64,000 nt of DNA from Rubrivivax sp. SCN 71-131 (GCA_001724995.1 MEFD01000043.1:1-64000), one strand, 5' to 3'; counted from the stretch's first letter, positions 25,544 to 35,009 are shown. Numbers and translations: made by a program. The notes: generated by a model from the letters alone, not told the origin.

Positions 25544-26485
25544 ATGAACATCATCGGACTCGACTCACTGGTCTTCGGCGTCGACGACCTGGCCGCCTGC
25601 GCGCAGTACCTCGTCGATTACGGCCTGCGCGACGCCGGCAACGGCCGCTACGAGGCGCTCGACGGCACCGCCGTCGTGATCGCGAACGAATCGGACACAG
25701 CGCTGCCGAAGGCGCCGGCATCGGGCTGCAGCCTGCGCAAGACGGTGTTCGGCGTCGCCGACGCGGCGACGCTCGACGCGATCGCCGAAGAACTCGGCCG
25801 CGACCGCCCGGTGCGGCGCCTCGCCGACGGCTCGGTCGAGTCGCACGACGACGACGGCTTCGTGCTCGGCTTCCAGCGCACGGTGCGCCGGCCGGTCGGC
25901 ACGCCGGGTGAGTTGTCGAACGCGCCCGGCGCGCCGATCCAGCGCGCGGTCAACACGCTCGGCGTGAATGCCGCCGCGCCGCAGATCCGCCCGCGCACGC
26001 TGTCGCACATCGTCTACTTCGTACCCGACGCGGCGAAGTCGGAAGCGTTCTACGTGCGGCGGCTTGGCTTTCGCTGCACCGACCGCTTCACCGGCGTCGG
26101 TCCGTTCCTGCAGCCGGCCGGCACGCTCGACCACCACACGCATTTCCTGATCGGCGCGCCGCCGCACATGCAGGGCGTCGAACACTTCACCTTCCACTTC
26201 GGCGGGCCGACCGAGGTGCTGCTGAACGGCTCGCGCTTCGTCGAGAAGGGCTACCAGTCGTTCTGGGGACCGGGCCGGCACCAGTTCGGTTCGAACTGGT
26301 TCTGGTACTTCAACAGCCCGTTCGGCTGCCGCGTCGAGATGGATGCCGACATGGACCTGCACGACACCGCGTGGCAGCCGCGCGAGGCGGCGCTCGACGC
26401 CGACGCGTCGCAGGCGTTCCTGCTGCGCTACCGCAGGAAGTGGGCGCCCGGGCCGGGCATGCCGGCCAACGGCGACGACGCGTGA
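25544..26485 (+). CDS. Two-domain VOC family dioxygenase (extradiol-type)
   Basis: A 313-residue vicinal-oxygen-chelate protein. Domain 1 covers about 1-125 (GLDSLVFGVDDLAACAQYL) and domain 2 about 155-290. The C-terminal domain has the metal triad pattern of type I extradiol dioxygenases: His in LSHIVYFV, His in VEHFTFHF and Glu in GCRVEMDADMDL. It may therefore cleave a catecholic ring made by the oxygenases of this operon. The substrate is unknown, and a glyoxalase-like role cannot be excluded. Confidence 0.8.
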   Translation: MNIIGLDSLVFGVDDLAACAQYLVDYGLRDAGNGRYEALDGTAVVIANESDTALPKAPASGCSLRKTVFGVADAATLDAIAEELGRDRPVRRLADGSVESHDDDGFVLGFQRTVRRPVGTPGELSNAPGAPIQRAVNTLGVNAAAPQIRPRTLSHIVYFVPDAAKSEAFYVRRLGFRCTDRFTGVGPFLQPAGTLDHHTHFLIGAPPHMQGVEHFTFHFGGPTEVLLNGSRFVEKGYQSFWGPGRHQFGSNWFWYFNSPFGCRVEMDADMDLHDTAWQPREAALDADASQAFLLRYRRKWAPGPGMPANGDDA

Positions 26486-26507
26486 CGGCGATGGTGGAGC
26501 ACGCGGC

Positions 26508-26864
26508 GTGAAGCACCTTTGCCACGAGGCCGGCGTCGGCGAGGGCCGCGCGCGCGGCTTCGATCCCTACGACACCGGCTGCGACACCGTGTTCGTCGTG
26601 CGCCACGACGGGCGCCTGCGCGCGTGGCGCAACGCCTGTCCGCACGTCGCCGGCGCGCCGATGGCGTGGCGCCGCGACGAGTATCCCGATGCGGGCGGCC
26701 GGCTGATCGCCTGCCATGCGCACGGCGCGCGCTTCGATCCCGACACCGGGCGCTGCATCCGCGGCCCCTGCGTCGGGCTGTCGCTACAGCCGCTGGTGCT
26801 CGAGATCGACGGCCACGGCGAGGTGTACGTGCAGGAACACATCCACGCACAACAGGAGGAGTAG
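26508..26864 (+). CDS. Rieske [2Fe-2S] ferredoxin
   Basis: A 118-residue small Rieske protein with ligands C44-P-H46 and C69-H-A-H72, followed by the usual FDPDTGRCIRGPC strand. It could donate electrons to an oxygenase, perhaps the missing partner of the truncated oxygenase upstream, or act with the flavoprotein encoded next. No ATG is available; GTG 26508 has GGAG about 9 bases upstream. The gene after it starts 2 bases downstream of the stop. Confidence 0.82.
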   Translation: MKHLCHEAGVGEGRARGFDPYDTGCDTVFVVRHDGRLRAWRNACPHVAGAPMAWRRDEYPDAGGRLIACHAHGARFDPDTGRCIRGPCVGLSLQPLVLEIDGHGEVYVQEHIHAQQEE

Positions 26865-26866
26865 CG

Positions 26867-27997
26867 ATGGCAGCAGTCGGCAAGGTTCTCGTCGTCGGGG
26901 GAGGGTTCTCGGGCATGGCGGCGGCGATCCGGATGCGCCGCGCCGGCATGGCCGTGGACCTGGTCGAGCTCGATCCCGCTTGGTGTCCGCTGGGCGCCGG
27001 CATCTCGATCAGCGGCCCGACGCTGCGGGCGCTGGCGGCGCTGGGCGTGTACGACGAGTTCGTCGAGAAGGGTTGGGTGTGCGACGGCGTCGAGCTGTAC
27101 ACCGCCGCGGGGCACAAGATCGCCGAGATGCCGACGCCCCGGCCGGTGGGCGCGGACGTGGCGGGCAGCGGCGCCATCATGCGGCCCGAGCTCGCCGCGA
27201 TGCTCGCGCGCGCGACGCGCGCGGCGGGCGTCGACGTGCGGCTGGGCTGCACCTGGAGCGAGCTCGAGCAGGACGCGACGGGCGTCGGCGTCGCCTTCAC
27301 CGACGGCTCGACGCGGCGCTACGACCTCGTGGTCGGCGCCGACGGCGTGCACTCGAAGCTGCGCGCGCGCCTGTTCCCCGAGGTCGAGCCGCCGGCCTAT
27401 ATCGGCCAGGGCGTGTGGCGCGCGGTGCTGCCGCGGCCGGCCGAGGTGGTGCGGCTGCGCCTCTGGTACGGCGGACACGTGAAGATCGGCGTCAATCCGG
27501 TGTCGCGCACGCAGGCGTACATGTTCGTCACCGAGGACCGGCCGACGAAGGAGCACATCGACGAGGCGACGTTCCCGGCCGTGCTCGCCGGCCTGCTGCG
27601 GCCCTTCGCCGACCCCCTGCTGCAGTCGCTGGTCCCGCATGTGCTCGAGCCCGCGGCCGCCATCGACTACCGGCCGCTGGCCAACCTGCTGGTGCCTGCG
27701 CCGTGGAACCGCGGCCGCGTCGTGATGATCGGCGACACGGTCCACGCGACGACGCCGCACCTGGCCTCGGGCGCCGGCATCGGCATCGAGAGCGGAATCG
27801 TGCTCGCCGAGGAGCTGGCGCGCGCCGACGCGCTGCAGGACGCGCTCGACCGTTTCCATGCGCGGCGCTGGGAGCGCTGCCGCATGGTGATCCGGAACTC
27901 GGAGCGGCTGTGCCGCATCGAGATCGAAGACGGCGACAAGCAGGAGCACGCCGGGATCATGCGCGAGTCGATCCTCGCGCTGGCCCAACCCATCTGA
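26867..27997 (+). CDS. FAD-dependent monooxygenase (PHBH fold)
   Basis: A 376-residue flavoprotein hydroxylase. The FAD motif VLVVGGGFSGMAAAIRMRRAG is at the N-terminus, the DG motif appears as DLVVGADGVHSKLR, and the GD motif as RVVMIGDTVHATTPHLASGAG, all in canonical order. It likely ortho-hydroxylates a phenolic or N-heterocyclic acid, supplying a diol for the extradiol-type enzyme. It differs from the first flavoprotein of the operon, which has a weaker GD motif. Confidence 0.88.
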   Translation: MAAVGKVLVVGGGFSGMAAAIRMRRAGMAVDLVELDPAWCPLGAGISISGPTLRALAALGVYDEFVEKGWVCDGVELYTAAGHKIAEMPTPRPVGADVAGSGAIMRPELAAMLARATRAAGVDVRLGCTWSELEQDATGVGVAFTDGSTRRYDLVVGADGVHSKLRARLFPEVEPPAYIGQGVWRAVLPRPAEVVRLRLWYGGHVKIGVNPVSRTQAYMFVTEDRPTKEHIDEATFPAVLAGLLRPFADPLLQSLVPHVLEPAAAIDYRPLANLLVPAPWNRGRVVMIGDTVHATTPHLASGAGIGIESGIVLAEELARADALQDALDRFHARRWERCRMVIRNSERLCRIEIEDGDKQEHAGIMRESILALAQPI

Positions 27998-28010
27998 GTG
28001 GAGACACGAC

Positions 28011-29174
28011 ATGGGCATTTCCATCGAGAGCCGGCGCGGCCGCGTCGCACTGGCGGTGGCGCACTGCGCCGGCATGATCGACCTCGTCGCGCTGCCGGTG
28101 TGGGTGGGCACGCTGATCGCGCAGTACCGTTTCGATCCGCAGCGGGCCGGCGGCGTGGTCACGCTGTTCCTCGCCGGCGTCGTGCTGGCCAGCGTGGTGC
28201 TCGCGCCGGTCTTCAACCGCGTGCCCGGGCGCGTCGTCGCCACCCTGGGGTACGCACTGGCTGCGGCGGGGTTCGTGCTGGCCGCCGGCGCCGGCGACTT
28301 CGCGTCGCTGGCCGCGCTGCACGGTCTGACCGGCATCGCCGTCGGCGCGGCGCTCAGCGTCACGCACGGAACGATCGCGCGCAGCGCCCGGCCGCACCGG
28401 ATGTTCGCCCTCGTCAGCGTCGCGCTCGGCGTGTTCGCCGTCGTCTTCCTCGGTGCGACGCCGCAGATCGTCGCGGCGGCCGGCGGGCCGGCGCTGTTCC
28501 TCGTCTTCGGCGGCGTGATGGCGCTGGCGGCGCTGGCTGCGCTGCTGGCATTTCCTTCGGCGCCACCAGTGCGAGTGGCGGTGGCCGGCCCTGCGGTCGC
28601 ACTGCGCATGCCGCGCCGCGTGTGGTTCGGCATCGCCGGCATTGCCGGGATGACCGTGGTGCAGGCGATGACGTTCAGCTTCCTCGAGCGTGCCGGCGCC
28701 GACCAGGGTTTTGCGCGCGAGTCGATCAACGCCGTGCTGATCGCGCTCGGACTCGTCAATCTGTTGCCCGCCGCGCTCGCGGCCTTGCTCGAGCGGCGGT
28801 TGAACGCGCGCGGCGTGCTGATGACGGGTCCGGTGCTGCAGGCGCTGCTGGCCGCGACAATCATGCTGAGCACCAGCTTCGCGCCCTATGCCGCCGCGGC
28901 GTCGGTATTCGCCGCGGTGATGATCTTCACCCACACCTTCGCGTTCGGTGTGCTCGCGCGCCTCGAACCCAGTGGTCGCGCCCTGGCGGCTACGCCGGCG
29001 ATGCTGATGGCGGGCTCGGCCGTCGGTCCGCTGCTCGGCGGTACGCTGGTCAAAACCTTCGGCTACGGAAGCGTCGGCGTCGCCGCCGCCTGCGTTGCCG
29101 CGGTTGCGGTCTATTGCTTCTCGCGCTTACCGGTCACGATCGCTGCCGAGCCGACCCGGGAGGCACTCGCATGA
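28011..29174 (+). CDS. MFS transporter
   Basis: A 387-residue inner-membrane protein with about 12 hydrophobic helices and no large loops (for example VTLFLAGVVLASVVLAPVF and GIAGIAGMTVVQAMTF). It probably imports the substrate of the surrounding catabolic operon. It begins 13 bases after the monooxygenase stop and overlaps the cyclase start as ATGA. Confidence 0.85.
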   Translation: MGISIESRRGRVALAVAHCAGMIDLVALPVWVGTLIAQYRFDPQRAGGVVTLFLAGVVLASVVLAPVFNRVPGRVVATLGYALAAAGFVLAAGAGDFASLAALHGLTGIAVGAALSVTHGTIARSARPHRMFALVSVALGVFAVVFLGATPQIVAAAGGPALFLVFGGVMALAALAALLAFPSAPPVRVAVAGPAVALRMPRRVWFGIAGIAGMTVVQAMTFSFLERAGADQGFARESINAVLIALGLVNLLPAALAALLERRLNARGVLMTGPVLQALLAATIMLSTSFAPYAAAASVFAAVMIFTHTFAFGVLARLEPSGRALAATPAMLMAGSAVGPLLGGTLVKTFGYGSVGVAAACVAAVAVYCFSRLPVTIAAEPTREALA

Positions 29175-29998
29175 AGCCGCGCCGCCGCTTCGTCGACCTG
29201 TCGATCTTTCTCGAGAACGACGTGCTGTCGGATCCGCCGCCGCTGGCGCCGAAGATCACGTATCAGAAGCATGGCGACACACTCGGGGAGTTCATGGCGA
29301 TGCTGCCCGGCACGCGCGCCGAAGACTACCCGGACGGAGAGGCGGCGGCCGCGGAGTGGGTCACGCTGACGACGCACAGCGGCACGCACCTCGACGCGCC
29401 CTGGCACTTCCACTCGACGCAGGACGCGAAGATGGGCGGCAGCCGGCCCTCCGTCACGATCGACCAGGTGCCGCTCGAATGGTGCTTCCAGCCGGGGGTG
29501 AAACTCGACTTCCGCCGCTTCGCCGACGGCTACGTCGCGACGGCCGCCGACGTGGCCGCGGAGCTCGCCCGCATCGGGCACGAGCTGCAGCCGCTCGACA
29601 TCGTCGTCGTCAACACACGCGCCGGCTCGCGCTACGGCCAGAACGACTACGTCAACACCGGCTGCGGCATGGGCTACGAGGCGACGATGTACCTGCTCGA
29701 GCGCGGCGTGCGGCTGACCGGCACCGACGCGTGGAGCTGGGATGCACCGTTCTCGTACACCGCGAAGAAGATCGCCGAGACGGGCAACAAGGCGCTGATC
29801 TGGGAGGGCCACAAGGCCGGCCGCGACATCGGCTACTGCCACCTCGAGAAGCTGCACAACCTCGAGGCGCTGCCGCCGAGCGGCTTCACGATCAGCTGCT
29901 TCCCGCACAAGATCCGCGGTGCGTCGGCCGGTTGGACGCGGGCCGTGGCGATCTTCGAGGAGGCCGGCGACGCAACGGTCCCGGGAGGTGTGGCATGA
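29171..29998 (+). CDS. Cyclase family (kynurenine formamidase-like) hydrolase
   Basis: A 275-residue metal-dependent hydrolase of the 'putative cyclase' family. The hallmark HSGTHLDAPWHF is at about residues 74-85, and a C-terminal His sits in HKAGRDIGYCHLEKL. Family members open cyclic amides, lactones or formamides, including isatin hydrolase and kynurenine formamidase. Here it probably hydrolyses a ring or amide in the pathway. ATGA overlap with the MFS gene. Confidence 0.85.
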   Translation: MKPRRRFVDLSIFLENDVLSDPPPLAPKITYQKHGDTLGEFMAMLPGTRAEDYPDGEAAAAEWVTLTTHSGTHLDAPWHFHSTQDAKMGGSRPSVTIDQVPLEWCFQPGVKLDFRRFADGYVATAADVAAELARIGHELQPLDIVVVNTRAGSRYGQNDYVNTGCGMGYEATMYLLERGVRLTGTDAWSWDAPFSYTAKKIAETGNKALIWEGHKAGRDIGYCHLEKLHNLEALPPSGFTISCFPHKIRGASAGWTRAVAIFEEAGDATVPGGVA

Positions 29999-30045
29999 AC
30001 TTCGATCTCCGAGGCCCTGGTGCGGCGATGACGAGGCAACCATGA
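29996..30045 (+). CDS. Micro-ORF bridging cyclase and FAH genes
   Basis: A 16-codon frame (MNFDLRGPGAAMTRQP) starts at the cyclase stop (ATGA) and ends over the ATG of the next gene (ATGA at 30042). It has no family features. It may only carry ribosomes from the cyclase stop to the FAH start across a 43-base gap. Weakly supported. Confidence 0.3.
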
Positions 30046-31034
30046 GACTCGCGACCCTCGCCGACGGCACGCCCGACGGGTGTCTCGTCGTCGTCTGCGC
30101 CGACGCCGCGCGCTGCGTCGCCGTCGGCGCGCCGGCGCCGACGATGCAACAGGCGCTCGAGCGCTGGGCCGAGGTCGAGCCGGCGCTGCGCGATCTGCAG
30201 CGATCGCTCGACGCGGGCAGCGCCGAGGGGATCCGGCGCTTCGATGCCGCGGCGGCCTGCGCGCCGCTGCCGCGCGCGTGGCAATGGCTCGACGGCTCAG
30301 CCTACCGGTCGCACGGCGACCTGATGTCGACCGTGTTCAAGCTCGACAAGCCGCCCAGCGACGAGCGGCCGCTGATGTACCAGGGCGTCTCGGACCGCTT
30401 TCTCGCGCCCACGGCTGACGTGCCGTTGCCTTCGGCCGACGACGGCATCGACTTCGAGGGCGAGTTCGGCGTGATCACCGACGCGGTGCCGATGGGCGCC
30501 TCGCGCGCCGAGGCGCTGCGCCACGTCCGGCTCGTCGTGCTGATCAACGACTGGTCGCTGCGGCGCATCGCGCCGATCGAGATGAAGACGGGCTTCGGCT
30601 GGATCCAGGCCAAGCCGGCGAGCAGCATGGCGCCGATCGCCGTGACGCCCGATGAACTCGGCGCCGGCTGGCGCGATGCCCGCGTGCAGATGCGGCTCGA
30701 GGTCGACTGGAACGGCAGCCGCTTCGGTGCCGCCCACGGCGGGCCGATGGCCTTCGGCTTCGACCAACTCGTGGCGCACGCAGCCTACAGTCGCGACCTC
30801 GTCGCCGGCACGATCATCGGCTCGGGCACCGTTTCCAACGACGACTACCGCGTCGTCGGCTCGTCGTGTATCGCCGAGCGCCGCGCCATCGAGATGCTCG
30901 ACAAGGGTCAGCCGCGCACGCCCTACATGGCGTTCGGCGACACGGTGCGCCTGCAGGCGCGCCACGACGACGGCCGCGACGGGCCGTTCGGAGTGATCGA
31001 GCAGCGCGTCGTGCGAGCGGCGCGTGTTGCCTGA
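30042..31034 (+). CDS. Fumarylacetoacetate hydrolase family protein
   Basis: A 330-residue FAH-family enzyme that would hydrolyse, hydrate or decarboxylate a ring-fission product. The metal site is visible as EGEFGVI (Glu pair), LINDWSLR (Asp), and a Lys in FGWIQAKPASS. The C-terminal IGSGTVSNDD is typical. The start at 30042 follows from the overlap with the preceding micro-ORF and from the MRLATLADGT N-terminus. Last gene of the operon; the next gene converges on it. Confidence 0.9.
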   Translation: MRLATLADGTPDGCLVVVCADAARCVAVGAPAPTMQQALERWAEVEPALRDLQRSLDAGSAEGIRRFDAAAACAPLPRAWQWLDGSAYRSHGDLMSTVFKLDKPPSDERPLMYQGVSDRFLAPTADVPLPSADDGIDFEGEFGVITDAVPMGASRAEALRHVRLVVLINDWSLRRIAPIEMKTGFGWIQAKPASSMAPIAVTPDELGAGWRDARVQMRLEVDWNGSRFGAAHGGPMAFGFDQLVAHAAYSRDLVAGTIIGSGTVSNDDYRVVGSSCIAERRAIEMLDKGQPRTPYMAFGDTVRLQARHDDGRDGPFGVIEQRVVRAARVA

Positions 31035-31074
31035 TGTCGATTGCAGCGATGGAGGGCTTGCTCTGCCCCGACGC

Positions 31075-32565
31075 TTACTTGGTCCAGCGGGCGAATCCAG
31101 CGCCGGCCGCCGGGCCTGGCGATGCCCCGCCTTCGTGCGGCGCGGGTGGCGGCGGCAGCTTGCGCTTCTCGTCCGGTGCGGGCTCGCCGGGGTCACCGGG
31201 GATCGGATGCGCCGGGCCCAGCGCAGCAGCGGCCGGAGCGCCCTCGCGCACGCCGCGCAGGGCGTGCAGGCGCTCGTCGATTTCCGCGTCGCTGCAGCCG
31301 GCCAGGATCAGCGCCTGCCGTGCACGCACGGCCTCCTCGGCGGCGCAATACTGCACCGGCGCCGGGGCGGTTCCGTAGGCGCCCGCCGTCGGCGGCGCGA
31401 TTTGCTCGCGCTGCTTGCGCGCCAGGCGCTGCAGGATGTTCCAGGCCTTCTTGTGCTCCTGGATCGGCCACACCTCGACGCGGCCGCTGGCCTCGAACTC
31501 GCGCCACAGGTCCACGCCGCGTTCGGTGCGCAGCACGACGACGGTGGCGCGATCGGTGCCGACGCCGCCGCAGGAGATGTCGGCCAACTCGGCGGCGAAG
31601 TCGCCGCAGTGGCGGCACTCGGGGCGTTGGTAGTCGTGCGCGGCCTGCGCGAGGGGAATCGTCGCCACCGCGCCGTCCCGGGTGTGGATCAGCACCTCGC
31701 CCTTGATGTTCAGCTTGGTGATCCGGTCGAGCGGGATGCCCATCGTCTGCGCGACGTGCTCGGTCATCAGCTCGGGCACGAACACCTCGGAGCAGAAGAG
31801 GCCGATGCTGATGGCCACGCGCTCGGACGGTCCGCGCATGCAGTCGCGCTGCCGCCCATGCACGGTCGGCGACTTGCCCGCGCGCAGCAGCCGCGTGGTG
31901 TCGATGCGCTCCATCTTGCGCAGCGGCGTCACCTGGCAGGGCACACCGACGAAGGCCGCGCGCTCGACCTTGGCCTTCTTCAACGGCTTCAGCGCCAGCG
32001 GGTTCGGGCTGTAGGTGTACCAGCTGCCGGCGCTGGCGCGGATCTGCTCGGGCGTCGTCACCACCTTGGGGGTCGGGAAACAGGGCGCGTCGCCTTCGCC
32101 GACCGCGGCCACGATGGCGCCGTCGATGGCGTCGGTTTCGCGGGCCCAGGCCAGCAGCGCGGTGACGACGCCGCCGTCCTGGCCGCGCGCCAGCGCCTGC
32201 GGATCGCGCGCGCGCGCCACGAAGATGTGGCGATAGACGCCGAAGATGCCTTCGAAACCGCGGTCGCCGCCGGCCTCGGCTTCGCCGAACGTGGCCTCGC
32301 GCAGATGCGGCTCGCGCGGCCACAGGCGCGGACAGACGGCGGCGCAGGCGTCGCAGCCGATGCCGGTGCTGACGCCGCAGTGGTCGTGGTCGCCGAGCGA
32401 GCCGACCCGTTTGCCGGGCTTGCGACCGATCATCTCGATGATGCCGTGCGGGCAGACGACGACGCAGGCGCCGCACTCGCTGCAGGCGCCGGCGTCGACG
32501 ACGCTGTTGATCATGTCCTTGAAGGTCGGGCGCGGGGGCGCGCCGTCGTTCACCGGAGCGTTCAT
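31075..32565 (-). CDS. FrhB-type F420-dependent oxidoreductase subunit with N-terminal ferredoxin motifs
   Basis: A protein of about 496 residues in the coenzyme F420 hydrogenase/dehydrogenase beta-subunit family. It has CSECGACVVVCPHG near residue 30, a second Cys group (GIGCDACAAVCPR), then the FrhB N- and C-domains with GQDGGVVTALL, FVGVPCQV and CRHCGDFAAELADISCGG. FrhB proteins bind FAD, Fe-S and F420 and pass electrons between F420 and a partner. The C-terminal 80 residues are Pro/Ala-rich. The start at 32565 is preferred over 32574 because GAGG is about 9 bases upstream. Its partner or electron source is not in the window. Confidence 0.85.
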   Translation of the reverse strand: MNAPVNDGAPPRPTFKDMINSVVDAGACSECGACVVVCPHGIIEMIGRKPGKRVGSLGDHDHCGVSTGIGCDACAAVCPRLWPREPHLREATFGEAEAGGDRGFEGIFGVYRHIFVARARDPQALARGQDGGVVTALLAWARETDAIDGAIVAAVGEGDAPCFPTPKVVTTPEQIRASAGSWYTYSPNPLALKPLKKAKVERAAFVGVPCQVTPLRKMERIDTTRLLRAGKSPTVHGRQRDCMRGPSERVAISIGLFCSEVFVPELMTEHVAQTMGIPLDRITKLNIKGEVLIHTRDGAVATIPLAQAAHDYQRPECRHCGDFAAELADISCGGVGTDRATVVVLRTERGVDLWREFEASGRVEVWPIQEHKKAWNILQRLARKQREQIAPPTAGAYGTAPAPVQYCAAEEAVRARQALILAGCSDAEIDERLHALRGVREGAPAAAALGPAHPIPGDPGEPAPDEKRKLPPPPAPHEGGASPGPAAGAGFARWTK

Positions 32566-32576
32566 CGTGATCATCC

Positions 32577-35009
32577 TCAGGCAGCGGCGCTGCAGACGGT
32601 GGTGGCGGACGCAGCGTCCTCGCCGCCGCGCAATGCGCGCGCGCAGCGGGCTTCGCGGCTCACGTCGCGATAAAGCGTGTCGCGCTGGCGCGGCTGGCGG
32701 CCGCAGGCGACGATGGCGGCTTCGATTTCCCGCGGCGTGAGCGCGGTCCCGTGGATGCCGCCGGCCGCGCGCGAGATGCGCTCGTCGGTCAGGGTGCCGC
32801 CGTAATCGTCGACGCCGGCGGCCAGGCAGCGGCGCATGCCTTCGGGACCGAGCTTCACCCAGGAGGCCTGCACGTGGCGCACCAGCGGGTGCAGCACCAG
32901 GCGCGCGACGGCGTGCATGAGCAGGGTCTCGCGCCAGGTCGGGCCCGCGCGGGAGCAGCCGTCGAGGTGCATCGGCGCCTGCGCGGCGACGAAGGGCAGC
33001 GGCACGAACTCGGTCAGGCCGCCGCTGCGGGCCTGCAGCCGGCGCAGGCGCAGCAGGTGCGCGGCCCAATGCCAGGGACGATCCACGTGGCCGAACATGA
33101 TCGTCGCCGTGCTCGGGATGCCGACCGCGTGCGCGCTCTCGACGACCGACAGCCACTCGGCGGTGCCGATCTTGTCGGGGCAGATGAGGCGGCGTACCTC
33201 GTCGTCGAGGATCTCGGCGGCCGTGCCCGGAAGGCTGCCCAGGCCGGCGTCGCGCAGCGCCTGCAGGAACTCGCGCACGCTCAGGCCGGCGCTGCGCGCG
33301 CCCTGCGTGATCTCCTGCGGCGAGAAGGCGTGGATGTGGATTTGAGGTGCCGCGGCCTTCACCGCGTACACGATGTCGAGGTAGTGCCGGGCGTCGTAGC
33401 GGCCGCGGATGCCGCCTTGGATGCAGACCTCGGTGGCGCCGGCCACCCAGGCTTCGGCGGCCCGGCGCGCGATCTCCTGCGCGTCCAGCTCGTAGCGCTC
33501 GCCGCGCAGGCCCTCGTGGTCGCGTCCGCGGGCGAAGGCGCAGAAGCCGCAGCGGTGGCGGCACACATTGCCGTAGGTGATGTTGCGGTTGACGACGTAG
33601 CCGACACGATCGCCGTTGACTTCGCGGCGCAGCAGGTCAGCGGCATGGCACACGCGCTCCAGGGCGCTGCCGCGCGCGCCGAACAGCGTCACGATGTCGT
33701 CCAAGGCCGGTTCGCCGCTGCCGCGCTGGATGCGGCGCAGCGCCGCCAGCACCGGGTCGTCCAGGCGCAGCGCGGGGGCCGCGGGGGCAGGCCGGGGCGG
33801 GGCCTGGTCGCTGCCTGCGCTCCAGCGGTCGGGGCGCGCCAGCCCGTCGGCATCGGCGTGACGCAGCACGTAAGGCCACAGCGCGGGGTCCAACCAGCGC
33901 CCGGGCGCCAGCACGTAGGGCGGATGCGCGGCCAGGCGCTCCACCAGCAGGTGGCCGGCGTCGGCCGTCTGCTGTGCCAGCGCGTCGAGCTCGGGCCAGG
34001 CGCATTCGGGGTTGACGTGGTCGGGCGTGAGCGGCGACACGCCGCCCCAGTCGTCGATGCCGGCGTCGATCAGGTCGCGCAAGGCGCCGGCCGCGAGGTT
34101 GGGCGGTGCCTGCACCGCCAGGGTGTTGCCGAAGACGATGCGGGCGACGGCGATCGTCCAGCGATGCTCGTCGTGGTCGCAGGCCGGCGTCGCACCCATC
34201 GGCGTCTCCGGCTTGGGGCGCAGGTTCTGCACGATCACTTCCTGCAGGTGGCCGTGACGCTCGTGGCTGGCGCGCAGCGCGAGCAGCGCCTCGATGCGCT
34301 CGCGTCGCGTCTCGCCGATGCCCACCAGGATGCCCGAGGTGAAGGGGACGGCGGCTGCACCGGCGGCCTCGATCGTCGCCAGCCGCAGCGCGGGGTGCTT
34401 GTCGGGCGCGCCGGCGTGAGGCCCGCCGCGGTGCGTCAGGCGCTCGGCGGTGGATTCCAGCATCAGCCCCATCGAGGCCGAGACCGGCCGCAGCGCGTCG
34501 ATGTCATCGCGCGTCATCACGCCGCCGTTGAGGTGCGGCAGCAGCCCGGTCTCGCGCAGCACCAGCGCGGCCATCGCGCCGAGGTAGGACAGCGTCGTCG
34601 CGTGGCCCAGGTGCGCCAGCTCCTCGCGTACGGCGCGGTAGCGCAGCTCGGGCTTGTCGCCGAGCGTGAACAAGGCCTCGCGGCAGCCGGCCGCGCGGCC
34701 CGCGCGCGCCAGCGCGAGCACCTCGTCGGGCGTCATCAGCGAGCGCTCTCCGGCGCGCGGTGCTTCGACGAAGCTGCAGTATCCGCAGCGGTTGCGGCAG
34801 GCGCGCGTGAGCGGGATGAAGATCTTGCGCGACCAGCCGATGCGCTGGCCGCGCTCGCGGTCGCGCAGCGCGCGCGCCGTCGCGGTCAGGACCTCGAGGT
34901 CGTCGACGGCGGCCAGCTGCAGGCATTGCACGTCGTCGAGCCGGGTGCCGACGGCGGCCTGGGCGAGCAGGTCCGGCCACGAGCGGGGTTTGGAGCAAGT
35001 CGGGTTCAT
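32577..35009 (-). CDS. fbiC: 7,8-didemethyl-8-hydroxy-5-deazariboflavin (FO) synthase
   Basis: A fused CofG-CofH type enzyme of about 810 residues that makes the deazaflavin chromophore FO from tyrosine and a ribityl pyrimidine. It has two radical-SAM CX3CX2C sites: CRNRCGYC near residue 72, and CRHRCGFC near 480. GDKPELRY follows the first and IQGGIRGRYD and HAFSPQEI follow the second, each characteristic of its half. The length matches actinobacterial FbiC. The ATG at 35009 overlaps the cofC stop as ATGA. Its presence is the strongest sign of true F420 synthesis. Confidence 0.95.
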   Translation of the reverse strand: MNPTCSKPRSWPDLLAQAAVGTRLDDVQCLQLAAVDDLEVLTATARALRDRERGQRIGWSRKIFIPLTRACRNRCGYCSFVEAPRAGERSLMTPDEVLALARAGRAAGCREALFTLGDKPELRYRAVREELAHLGHATTLSYLGAMAALVLRETGLLPHLNGGVMTRDDIDALRPVSASMGLMLESTAERLTHRGGPHAGAPDKHPALRLATIEAAGAAAVPFTSGILVGIGETRRERIEALLALRASHERHGHLQEVIVQNLRPKPETPMGATPACDHDEHRWTIAVARIVFGNTLAVQAPPNLAAGALRDLIDAGIDDWGGVSPLTPDHVNPECAWPELDALAQQTADAGHLLVERLAAHPPYVLAPGRWLDPALWPYVLRHADADGLARPDRWSAGSDQAPPRPAPAAPALRLDDPVLAALRRIQRGSGEPALDDIVTLFGARGSALERVCHAADLLRREVNGDRVGYVVNRNITYGNVCRHRCGFCAFARGRDHEGLRGERYELDAQEIARRAAEAWVAGATEVCIQGGIRGRYDARHYLDIVYAVKAAAPQIHIHAFSPQEITQGARSAGLSVREFLQALRDAGLGSLPGTAAEILDDEVRRLICPDKIGTAEWLSVVESAHAVGIPSTATIMFGHVDRPWHWAAHLLRLRRLQARSGGLTEFVPLPFVAAQAPMHLDGCSRAGPTWRETLLMHAVARLVLHPLVRHVQASWVKLGPEGMRRCLAAGVDDYGGTLTDERISRAAGGIHGTALTPREIEAAIVACGRQPRQRDTLYRDVSREARCARALRGGEDAASATTVCSAAA

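Noticed and set aside
29996-30045. A regulatory leader like those at 19.5 and 20.8 kb
   Set aside because: It shares no sequence with the A-M-x-E-L-A-P leaders and has no strong ribosome-binding site of its own. It is listed only as a possible coupling frame.
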